37,113 nt of DNA from Choristocarpus tenellus KU-1152. Its lineage: Eukaryota > Phaeophyceae. Of this stretch, positions 36,201 through 37,113 are shown piece by piece. A program made the position numbers and the translations under genes. Numbering within the stretch: the first letter of the stretch is position 1; every line of letters starts with the position of its first letter. The notes beneath the pieces are model-generated. The model saw nothing but the letters and a program-made list of their open reading frames with translations. It was not told the DNA's origin and searched no databases. The DNA lies in assembly GCA_964200185.2 (NCBI GenBank), contig CAXNAD020000042.1, positions 1-37,113 of the forward strand, given 5' to 3'.

Positions 36201-36441
36201 GCGTAATAACTCCTTGTTACAACTACTGTGTGTCACCTGATATGCACTGGTAGCTCCAATCTTTGCAGATTCATTTTGCAAGTCTTTCCGAGCAACAATG
36301 GAGGCTGTTCCACAGTACTACAACACTTCGAGGTACCTTCCACTGGACAAGCTAGCCCACATGCCTAAGAAGTTTTCCTTGGACAATGATGGTGCAGAAC
36401 ATGAGATGGCAAGTTCTCTATCCCAATTATCTGTCTACTGA
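6010..36441 (+). CDS. Giant split gene: EF-hand / IQ / CLU / LamG / TPR protein
   Basis: This entry spans 39 proposed exons (listed separately) coding for about 2,333 residues. The domain order is acidic N-terminus, coiled coil, EF-hand pair, IQ motif, linkers, CLU domain, LamG-like jellyroll, coiled coil, TPR-like repeat. CLU proteins (CLUH, Tif31/Clu1, FMT) bind mRNAs for mitochondrial proteins in the cytosol and control mitochondrial distribution. The CLU core match spans seven exons and keeps the family's motif order, so family membership is firm. The role of this divergent member is inferred only. EF-hand and IQ modules suggest calcium/calmodulin input. No signal peptide or membrane segment is evident, so the lectin-like domain is probably cytosolic. 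The start at 6010 is tentative. The end is the stop at 36439-36441 unless a GC donor at 36409 is used. Confidence 0.82.
6302..6545 (+). CDS. Exon 2: N-terminal region
   Basis: The frame is PYQFTSLESERAAVRFVSYY, then QIFVTSQNQPVGRKHVDV, then ALELEAAESAKR before agg|gtgaga (phase 0). Two acceptors fit the incoming phase: 6302 (59-nt intron) and 6284 (41-nt intron, adding NDKSAR). I prefer 6302 because 41 nt is very short. No domain is recognised. The end of the exon begins the helical segment. Confidence 0.6.
6791..6913 (+). CDS. Exon 3: coiled coil
   Basis: After ctaccatcag the phase-0 frame encodes RRSELELEENRILKKQKDHR and continues with NKMKEDAMKRREVRVQK to aag|gtggga. Dense Lys/Arg/Glu with heptad-spaced Leu/Ile/Met is typical of a coiled coil. 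It continues the helix begun at the end of exon 2. Confidence 0.8.
7095..7171 (+). CDS. Exon 4: coiled coil
   Basis: Acceptor gttggtacccag precedes VEQMKEDFEKLSKQRRLEME and AARKAK. Donor aa|gtgtat gives phase 2, which joins exon 5 exactly. A later donor at 7182 (phase 0) would also allow a direct join to exon 6. Confidence 0.7.
7315..7393 (+). CDS. Exon 5: short linker exon
   Basis: A strong pyrimidine tract and acceptor (cactttttcgctag) and a perfect donor (gtt|gtaagt) bound 79 nt. In the phase set by exon 4 it reads CSFVRNNLNNKFKVQYHSEK and QSVEHV with no stop, and it leaves phase 0. Agreement of both splice sites and phase is the main support. Confidence 0.65.
7523..7626 (+). CDS. Exon 6: charged helical segment
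   Basis: After gcttggcacag the frame is VLSANDFRLMENQWNKDEAV, then ITQAQETELTDKKT, ending aa|gtaagc in phase 2. The donor is near consensus. The next strong exon (9748) needs phase 0 input, so at least one exon must lie in between. Confidence 0.75.
7627..8215. other. Intron, AT-rich
   Basis: No clear exon or repeat. An alternative acceptor at about 7819 (tgtacctag) leads into an open frame (KTSELLNTKIC), but its donor is poor. Confidence 0.4.
8216..8267 (+). CDS. Exon 7 (candidate): helical linker
   Basis: Acceptor cttttccattgaacag is good. The frame VKQKQQVDNFDKVLSLL accepts phase 2 from exon 6 and returns phase 0 to exon 8, which is what the gap requires. The donor (ttg|gttgtg) is weak, so the 3' edge or the whole exon may be wrong. 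Confidence 0.35.
8268..9747. other. Intron, about 1.5 kb
   Basis: AT-rich with no recognised gene or mobile element. A further small exon could be hidden here if exon 7 is wrong. A single ttagggtta motif occurs near 9240. Confidence 0.4.
9748..9813 (+). CDS. Exon 8: short helical exon
   Basis: A pyrimidine-containing acceptor (tttttactctatacag) and donor gag|gtgagg bound 22 codons: EMENLIKHVDMVEESREPKG then EE. Phase 0 at both ends. Confidence 0.75.
10091..10195 (+). CDS. Exon 9: coiled coil
   Basis: The phase-0 frame LQVLAQEEVERVANSLKTIT then RDMEMAQKELLTGQT ends at act|gtgagt, a near-perfect donor. Heptad-like hydrophobics show a coiled coil. The acceptor gtggagacag has little pyrimidine tract, so the 5' edge is less sure. 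Confidence 0.75.
10196..11198. other. Intron, 1.0 kb
   Basis: AT-rich, no gene seen. It contains a short (TA)n run near 10904-10912 and no recognised element. Confidence 0.5.
11199..11342 (+). CDS. Exon 10: coiled coil containing an assembly gap
   Basis: Acceptor tattttatttactag opens EIRGKMKWAATEGAMDGSLI then LLEGRVT. Ten Ns follow, then VTTLQRELNSLLKELEE before gag|gtgcct (phase 0). The frame is the same on both sides of the gap. The 8-mer ggtcacca stands on both sides, so the real sequence probably has one copy and no gap, giving a continuous heptad pattern. Confidence 0.8.
11281..11290. other. Assembly gap (10 N), probably false
   Basis: The left flank ends ggtcacca (11273-11280) and the right flank begins ggtcacca (11291-11298). 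Removing the Ns and one copy deletes 18 bases and keeps the reading frame. Confidence 0.75.
11343..12429. other. Intron, 1.1 kb
   Basis: AT-rich, no gene or known repeat. A 95-codon open frame at 11663-11950 has no splice or domain support and lies outside the exon chain. Confidence 0.5.
12430..12639 (+). CDS. Exon 11: start of EF-hand 1
   Basis: Acceptor cgctgtttccag is followed by AEVMLKRAERIQDQEDKILP. The exon ends WEKLTFVTNLFDINNNK at aag|gtgaca, phase 0. The last helix plus DINNNK is the E-helix and first half of an EF-hand calcium loop, completed by exon 12. Confidence 0.88.
12640..13571. other. Intron inside an EF-hand loop, 0.9 kb
   Basis: This phase-0 intron splits the calcium loop after its sixth residue. 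It holds short CCTACCTA repeats near 13381-13395 and a telomere-like ctaaccctaaccc at 13538-13550. No gene. Confidence 0.6.
13538..13550. repeat. Interstitial telomere-like motif
   Basis: ctaaccctaaccc, about two CCCTAA units, 21 bases before the acceptor of exon 12. It also serves as part of that exon's pyrimidine-containing upstream region. Confidence 0.6.
13572..13739 (+). CDS. Exon 12: EF-hand 1 completed, EF-hand 2
   Basis: Starts LMDKDEICALL. With exon 11 the loop is D-I-N-N-N-K-L-M-D-K-D-E, with oxygen ligands at 1, 3, 5, 9 and 12 and hydrophobic Met at 8: a canonical calcium site (Lys replaces the usual Gly6). About 45 residues later SLDHHTGMTTYE resembles a second loop with Glu12, but Gly is displaced and ligand 1 is Ser, so it is probably weak. 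Ends gag|gtaaga, phase 0. Confidence 0.88.
13851..14015 (+). CDS. Exon 13: region after the EF-hands
   Basis: After gttgaatgcag the phase-0 frame gives VKSWLAGVVARSQKLSDVMG, then ADWSAGQMSTIMRYRMG, and ends VDLKYK at aag|gtgaga. The first residues probably form the exiting helix of EF-hand 2. No other domain is recognised. Confidence 0.82.
14191..14316 (+). CDS. Exon 14: linker, acceptor uncertain
   Basis: The frame YAAPQVKLTTVKPITQELAS then VSDHNLFVHKY ends at a perfect donor, gaa|gtaagt, phase 0. Acceptors at 14191 (gtggcacag) and 14206 (gcacctcag) both keep phase. The strongest pyrimidine-tract acceptor, at 14141, gives an immediate stop in phase 0, so it is not used here. Confidence 0.55.
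14568..14619. repeat. 21-nt minisatellite, 2.5 copies
   Basis: The unit gaggtagagtaggttggaat plus a is repeated two and a half times with one or two mismatches. Confidence 0.8.
14890..15640. repeat. Diverged GGACCAG-rich repeats
   Basis: The words ggaccag, tggactggcc and tggattggcc recur at irregular spacing, near 14931, 15006, 15191, 15221, 15525 and 15571. They often share context with ccctgga. They look like old copies of one repeat, but I could not define a clean unit length. Confidence 0.35.
15671..15701. repeat. (TACTC)n microsatellite
   Basis: Five exact TACTC units followed by one TGCTC variant and a further TAC. Confidence 0.9.
16040..16063. repeat. (GGT)n microsatellite
   Basis: Seven GGT units and one GGC in tandem. 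Confidence 0.85.
16739..17668 (+). mobile_element. Dead Tc1/mariner transposase (plant/oomycete type)
   Basis: Three frames together follow the mariner order. The first part has LTLFDQQKIDMVAFVM and FDRAHLSERWFDLFLFWGYF (family: DEKWF motif). The middle part has FLEDDNLDHARHL (family: QQDNAxPH) and FKQPAQSSNFNIPDLDLF (family: QPPNSPDLNVLDLGFF). The end part has LFGQRKIAEPKYLGDNDF and APKKQEDRLR. Catalytic Asp 1 is Ser (16952-16966) and Asp 3 is Asn (about 17421); Asp 2 remains (17313-17318). TAG at 17015, TAA at 17502 and at least two frameshifts break it. Terminal inverted repeats were not found, and the N-terminal HTH region is not clear. Confidence 0.7.
18551..18590. repeat. 10-nt minisatellite, 4 copies
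   Basis: Four adjacent copies of ccatgtagtg-like units, with changes only in the last four positions. A short (AGT)n run lies just upstream at about 18500-18516. Confidence 0.85.
19478..19833. repeat. Tandem duplication of about 177 bp
   Basis: Copy 1 (19478-19654) and copy 2 (19655-19833) both start atttgactccctcaatt and share long stretches such as ttagattatgtgttttaaa and tataccaatccttggcttgg. They differ by point changes and a small indel, so the event is not recent. Confidence 0.85.
20121..20483 (+). CDS. Exon 15: IQ motif and basic helix
   Basis: After cccaatcattaag the phase-0 frame has VARDLIKHKPCLQKDNKQII, then GDDDPLKADYSRFVSSTKK. A perfect IQ motif follows, LQNVYRGKVAR (20352-20384; pattern [IL]QxxxRGxxxR), then a charged helix ending RKRVTEEILK. 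IQ motifs bind calmodulin or related EF-hand proteins. The donor aag|gtacgg is acceptable. At 363 nt it is one of the longest exons of the gene. Confidence 0.88.
20745..20934 (+). CDS. Exon 16: basic helical linker
   Basis: The frame starts SGVARMKWDAKVRMKQAKLR and ends IIAEQRGITDIG at att g|gtaagc, phase 1. The acceptor (gacagag) is weak and set by phase. An AG two bases earlier gives a stop after six codons. Confidence 0.75.
20935..21753. other. Intron, 0.8 kb
   Basis: AT-rich. It contains two near-copies of attacgtaagta around 21163-21182. No gene. Confidence 0.6.
21754..21893 (+). CDS. Exon 17: Ser-rich linker
   Basis: A pyrimidine-rich acceptor (tttttcaatctcaatggtag) leads into GESKQGGLKQGRISSSDSSH, then THSEEHTLDSQKILASQLLE, ending gag|gtaatt in phase 0. 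The phase-1 join to exon 16 is exact. Ser/Gly/Gln richness suggests a flexible linker. Confidence 0.8.
21894..22385. other. Intron, 0.5 kb
   Basis: The 3' part has short tandem tactgactac units (22321-22360). No gene. Confidence 0.6.
22386..22747 (+). CDS. Exon 18: long linker exon
   Basis: The frame begins VNVSNLKELLLERGAMENLG and passes through Gly/Ser/Pro-rich sequence (RVEPMPMALSRAFHASS). It ends KLNLADIRKRFMTIGLFPPE, then ELYYVGESFEESHH, at ag|gtgagc in phase 2. The acceptor (ttcattcatgaaag) has a poor pyrimidine tract, so the 5' edge may differ. No domain is recognised. Confidence 0.75.
22906..23137 (+). CDS. Exon 19: region before the CLU domain
   Basis: Acceptor gaagcaacaatag is chosen because it alone accepts phase 2. 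The frame reads ALAIHPVTSLAVTTLRLQMA, then DPPEEELKARIQSWDSIMTN, then LLMKYVKGFVIRAPPSGNLQ, ending cag|gtaagg in phase 0. Confidence 0.75.
23138..23529. other. Intron with a 23-nt direct repeat
   Basis: atctaccatgtatctaggta at 23372 recurs at 23408 with one change. No gene. Confidence 0.6.
23530..23703 (+). CDS. Exon 20: region before the CLU domain
   Basis: After cactactgacag the phase-0 frame is AMVVDLSTHFQIVRNGECIS, then SILVNLLNSDTEFGLVMKSV, then HEVILTKTAQIE, ending gag|gtaaga. The mix of Val/Ile/Leu and polar residues suggests a folded alpha/beta part. Family unknown. Confidence 0.82.
23954..24091 (+). CDS. Exon 21: coiled coil
   Basis: VEKGIEKAEEDYVHHVNVAK, then SEVLETAQRKEAKEIQKRVQ; phase 0 at both ends. 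The acceptor (gctgtgacaaag) and donor (cag|gttggt) are both weak, but the frame, composition and phase fit. An internal donor-like aag|gtacaa at about 24013 could shorten it. Confidence 0.65.
24328..24555 (+). CDS. Exon 22: helical region before the CLU core
   Basis: Acceptor acaatgtctcaccag is followed by SILEAKAIIEKYKGCLSTAE, then RPIRTVIDSDYRYKWAQRYA, ending SEEDLQ at cag|gtactg, phase 0. The first half is helical and charged. Confidence 0.83.
24556..26033. other. Intron, 1.5 kb
   Basis: AT-rich, no gene or recognised element. Its 3' end is a strong pyrimidine tract (aatcttttttttttgtgtggcacag-like). Confidence 0.6.
26034..26358 (+). CDS. Exon 23: CLU domain, start
   Basis: VKYLEIINVCNDFLETAKHI, then YKFEAFNIRFK, GIFNGDDEAAAKGAGG and LGALEYMKQHQP, ending g|gttagg in phase 1. 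The G-x-F-x-G-D-(D/E)...AxKxAG pattern just before the VDYxGFRV motif is typical of CLU proteins. A donor-like ttcaag|gtatgc at 26248 is read through, because the frame continues with family-like sequence. Confidence 0.88.
26480..26718 (+). CDS. Exon 24: CLU domain, VDYxGFRV block
   Basis: GMAVPLSCIVDYHGFRVLAV matches the CLU block in which a short beta-strand pair carries VDYxG(F/Y)RV. It is followed by LVHGTIDQGKTI, matching the family's GSIDxGKTV. The exon ends LNLSQHYVK at aag|gtgagt, phase 0. The phase-1 join to exon 23 is exact. Confidence 0.92.
26719..27767. other. Intron, 1.0 kb
   Basis: AT-rich, with (AGTAAGT)n-like units near 27633-27650. No gene. Confidence 0.6.
27768..28076 (+). 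CDS. Exon 25: CLU domain, YLLD/FP and RPELV blocks
   Basis: GTNDLNTKGLWASADLRVYR, then SGNDFYLLNFWRAFPSEDPE, then IFWRGLRPELVQSNPVALSP and FDATHRLVNE. These parallel the CLU blocks GxDGRxYxLDLxRTFPP and RxELVxxF. The exon has no in-frame ATG near its start. Acceptor cttaatccag and donor gag|gtatgt, phase 0 at both ends. Confidence 0.92.
28077..28553. other. Intron, 0.5 kb
   Basis: AT-rich, nothing recognised. Confidence 0.6.
28554..28784 (+). CDS. Exon 26: CLU domain, RGIxxRxxG block
   Basis: VIPQFAEELMCGEVDMAVRH, then MHRRGIGVRHMGLLRDMFWR, ending RKQLQRGDQ at cag|gtagta, phase 0. CLU proteins have IPxxVxDL followed by a helix and RGINxRYLG, so this is the most diagnostic block with exon 24. 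The frame stays open past the donor into Val-rich intron sequence that is not conserved. Confidence 0.92.
28785..29186. other. Intron, 0.4 kb
   Basis: Starts with a (GTAGTA)-rich run. Nothing else seen. Confidence 0.6.
29187..29270 (+). CDS. Exon 27: CLU domain, short exon
   Basis: Acceptor catttctggtacag, donor aag|gtgaga, 28 codons: VRIAGNIYTISLKAKHEYSA then SGLTLDRK. Phase 0 on both sides. It lies between the RGI and EMVxRxxK blocks, a variable part of the family. Confidence 0.82.
29271..29733. other. Intron with telomere-like motif and a phase-incompatible open segment
   Basis: It holds ctagggttagggttag at 29413-29428. It also holds an exon-like stretch at 29532-29652 (strong acceptor ctctgttgttag, donor a|gtgagt) whose length would shift the frame of exon 28. 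Confidence 0.55.
29734..29916 (+). CDS. Exon 28: CLU domain, EMVARxxK block
   Basis: Acceptor ttttttctatgatag is followed by VDMMSCNNLPIYKGRVSSDH, then ELRQLLLAEMVARTAKNLLR and RYLRTLATE, ending cag|gttaga. This matches the CLU helix with E-(M/L)-(V/I)-x-R-x-x-K-(H/N) before the FLN block. Phase 0 both ends. Confidence 0.9.
29951..29987. repeat. 12-nt repeat, 3 copies
   Basis: Three imperfect copies of cattgctatttc just after the donor of exon 28. Confidence 0.8.
30059..30247 (+). CDS. Exon 29: CLU domain, FLN / FW block (end of CLU)
   Basis: VFFTVEFLNMIVGSHDRTNH, then FWKEELLWGIRDRFGSVAID, ending VYIVHRLQ at cag|gtactt, phase 0. The pattern HFLNxxxGS...FWxxxLxxxxxxRFG is the last conserved CLU block, after which other family members begin TPRs. 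Confidence 0.9.
30248..30623. other. Intron, 0.4 kb
   Basis: Contains two single ttagggtta motifs (near 30357 and 30443). No gene. Confidence 0.6.
30624..30727 (+). CDS. Exon 30: linker between CLU and LamG
   Basis: DMLGFSLSNTCTSHFYDRPS then GFHFTTLDLSNTPL, ending cg|gtaaga in phase 2. Acceptor gactattgccag. Possible beta-rich lead into the jellyroll domain. Confidence 0.85.
30971..31103 (+). CDS. Exon 31: linker between CLU and LamG
   Basis: Accepts phase 2 (cg+g = Arg). Reads IKHNLPMLEFAEASIVVMRA, then NQTRSMGYIQLVQKDNPHFY, ending cag|gtgatg, phase 0. Acceptor gacctttttggcag. Confidence 0.85.
31104..31433. other. Intron, 0.3 kb
   Basis: Two copies of agacactgtaaa near 31152-31176 and three near-copies of atgattatgtc at about 31368-31402. 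No gene. Confidence 0.6.
31434..31714 (+). CDS. Exon 32: LamG/ConA-like jellyroll, first half
   Basis: ERKGSKVAVNHGKGGISLSG, then GYYTDGIKFERPGPIANDSL, NRAVYFSSTKKCRIDTKH and HQPFSVEAWVRCVGGEDTTR, ending ag|gtgaag in phase 2. The order A-V-x-F...V...(F/Y)SVEAWV...LL(M)TGR is typical of the LamG_3/pentraxin-like concanavalin fold, where the EAWV strand is the landmark. Confidence 0.9.
31715..32482. other. Intron with minisatellite
   Basis: Holds TGTATTGAGT-like units (31755-31800), a 4-copy spaced repeat (31949-32137) and a ttccatttc/ggaatggaat segment near 32217-32250. No gene. Confidence 0.65.
31949..32137. repeat. Minisatellite with 56/33/56-nt spacing
   Basis: The word gatctgccatgtat (one copy gatatgcc...) occurs at 31949, 32005, 32038 and 32094. 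The 56-nt intervals share ttattgttattaaggattg. Confidence 0.85.
32483..32585 (+). CDS. Exon 33: LamG/ConA-like jellyroll, middle
   Basis: Joins in phase 2 (ag+g = Arg). Reads YTILVTRKNIWAVTVSTNQG, then AEYTVLGPPVSQAK, ending aag|gtaatg, phase 0. Alternating hydrophobics mark beta strands of the sandwich. Confidence 0.88.
32586..32917. other. Intron, 0.3 kb
   Basis: Nothing recognised. Confidence 0.6.
32918..32989 (+). CDS. Exon 34: LamG/ConA-like jellyroll, WTHxAATYDG strand
   Basis: WTHMAATYDGTIVRMYANSE then LVGQ, ending cag|gtgagg. WxHxAxTYDGxxxRxYxNGxLV is the most conserved LamG_3 motif, so the domain call is secure. Phase 0 both ends. Confidence 0.93.
32990..33294. other. Intron, 0.3 kb
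   Basis: Nothing recognised. Confidence 0.6.
33295..33405 (+). CDS. Exon 35: coiled coil after LamG
   Basis: Acceptor gtgcaccttcacag. VELQEAVERQEEERRVNRQN then TIEQLIQEEANARERCK, phase 0. A charged, heptad-patterned helix. The donor aag|gtcaat is weak. Confidence 0.83.
33406..33695. other. Intron with (GT)n
   Basis: A (GT)n run of about 10 units at 33501-33519. No gene. Confidence 0.6.
33696..33953 (+). CDS. Exon 36: Lys/Ala-rich helix
   Basis: Acceptor acacctactccag. DETEDQAKSFFKTKEGKAKI, then SKAASNLFQKAEFALQMDKD and AKAQAKLEYKRETEMFNMQK, ending ILDHNNYIT at aca|gtgaga. An alternative donor at 33915 (aag|gtgaag) would drop 13 residues and keep phase. Confidence 0.85.
33954..34028 (+). 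other. 75-nt intron, 3n length and stop-free
   Basis: GTGAGA ... ctacacatttctttctacttgtcag. Length 75 is divisible by 3 and the frame through it has no stop, so retention would add 25 residues without a frameshift. Confidence 0.7.
34029..34403 (+). CDS. Exon 37: TPR-like repeat
   Basis: IAQEYKRLRDEVEHLSIQER continues the helix. A Cys/Ser-rich middle follows (TEGRNFFGGDLCHIAVYLSN). Then comes AGVRFEAALEFAPNDREIIS and QYAQSIVNFLELESVQ, ending cag|gtaaga. A-x-x-x-F-E-x-A-L-x-x-A-P-N-D is the TPR consensus around positions 8-33. CLU proteins end in TPRs, so the position fits. Longest exon (375 nt), phase 0. Confidence 0.87.
34404..35919. other. Intron, 1.5 kb
   Basis: Contains an 8-nt minisatellite (34519-34574). 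No gene. Its 3' end is a strong acceptor (ttttcttctccag). Confidence 0.6.
34519..34574. repeat. (ACTATCAT)n, 7 copies
   Basis: Seven tandem 8-mers; copies 5 and 7 each carry one change. Confidence 0.92.
35920..36028 (+). CDS. Exon 38: C-terminal helical part
   Basis: TQNPQRSQKKVREAVGTLIK then MENWDGIAEVMKRLPS, ending g|gtactt in phase 1. Two helices around a short turn (helix-ENWDGIAEV-helix) would suit a further degenerate TPR/HEAT-like pair. Confidence 0.83.
36269..36441 (+). CDS. Exon 39: C-terminus and stop
   Basis: Acceptor tccaatctttgcag accepts phase 1. DSFCKSFRATMEAVPQYYNT, then RYLPLDKLAHMPKKFSLDND, then EHEMASSLSQLSVY and TGA at 36439-36441. A GC-type donor (atg|gcaagt, 36409) would cut off the last 10 residues and extend the gene beyond the window. 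No AATAAA signal follows within the window. Confidence 0.7.
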
Positions 36442-37113
36442 AGAGTGTCTGCAAGCCCATTTAGAGCAGATGTGTCTGTGTGCACGCGTGTGTGTGTGTT
36501 TGTGACACTGTCCATGGCTCCCATATGACCCATTTGACATGGTTGAAGATCACAGAAGGCAGCGATGTATTTTTCAAAGATAAAATGGTGGTGCACTAGA
36601 TACTTTTTTTGTACCGGGGATGATCCCATTCTTGAAGTATAATGTGGTTGACCTACTTTTAGCTGAGTTTATCAGTTCTTTACATCTTCTTGTTCATTCC
36701 ATGAACAACTATAAAATATAGTAAGTGTGTGAGACTACTCCGATGTGCTTGAAAACCACTTCAAACCACAAGGTATTTACCAAGTGCAGATAGTGACTGA
36801 GAATACTACTACTAGGGTAATATTTTGCCTCCAGATAGTGAGTCAGTGGTACAGTGGTATGTACACAACCTGTGAGAGAACCCAACATTGAACCTGTACT
36901 CTGAAAACTAAATGACATTGTACAACTATTCTTTTTTTTGTTTCTTGGCTTGACATGGCTTGACATGGCATTGGGAGACATCTGTTTCCTCTGCTGAGAG
37001 AAAGTGCAGGGTTGAAATTACCTTCCTATCTGAAGTACTTGGGTACTGCTTACTTCCCCCCCCCCCCCCCCCCCCCCCCCCCCACACACCACCCCCCCCC
37101 CCCCACCACCCCC
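36442..37113. other. 3' flank with poly-C tract
   Basis: No gene. It includes a short (GT)n run (36488-36499) and ggcttgacat direct repeats (36947-36966). It ends in C-only and CA/C-rich sequence from 37056. Confidence 0.6.
37056..37113. repeat. Poly-C / C-rich tract at the window end
   Basis: A run of 28 C residues, then cacacacca and further C runs. On the minus strand it is poly-G. Confidence 0.9.

Overview
The window looks like nuclear DNA of an intron-rich eukaryote, most likely an alga or another protist. It shows no operons, rRNA, tRNA or CRISPR. Coding information lies in short segments bounded by GT...AG splice sites, and the standard genetic code fits all of them. The host cannot be named from sequence alone. 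A decayed mariner of the kind known from plants and oomycetes lies in one intron, which agrees with an algal or protist source but does not prove it.

Layout. Positions 1-5100 are mostly non-coding, with one stretch (about 3103-4262) that reads like a decayed coding region. Positions 5150-5830 are richer in G+C and CpG and are probably the promoter or 5' leader. From about 6010 to 36441 on the + strand runs one giant split gene. I could assemble 39 exons with matching phases, giving a model protein of about 2,333 residues. About 29 of its 38 introns are in phase 0. The last 670 bases are 3' flank ending in a poly-C tract.

Protein architecture, N to C (model residues): a low-complexity acidic N-terminus (1-80); charged coiled coil (about 150-409); an EF-hand with a perfect calcium loop split by an intron, plus a degenerate second loop (about 470-535); an IQ calmodulin-binding motif (about 710); Lys/Glu-rich linkers; a CLU (clustered mitochondria, CLUH/TIF31/FMT family) domain (about 1300-1770); a LamG/concanavalin-like jellyroll domain (about 1860-1992); a second coiled coil (about 1993-2140); and a TPR-like repeat (about 2200-2235). 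Known CLU proteins pass straight from the CLU domain to TPRs. Here a lectin-like fold sits between them and calcium/calmodulin modules sit in front. I know of no described protein with this order, and it is the main discovery candidate.

The introns hold minisatellites, interstitial TTAGGG-type motifs, a 177-bp tandem duplication and the dead mariner copy. The window also has a 10-N gap inside an exon that looks false, a stop-free intron of 3n length, and a few junctions I could not fully resolve (7627-9747, 29532-29652, 36409).
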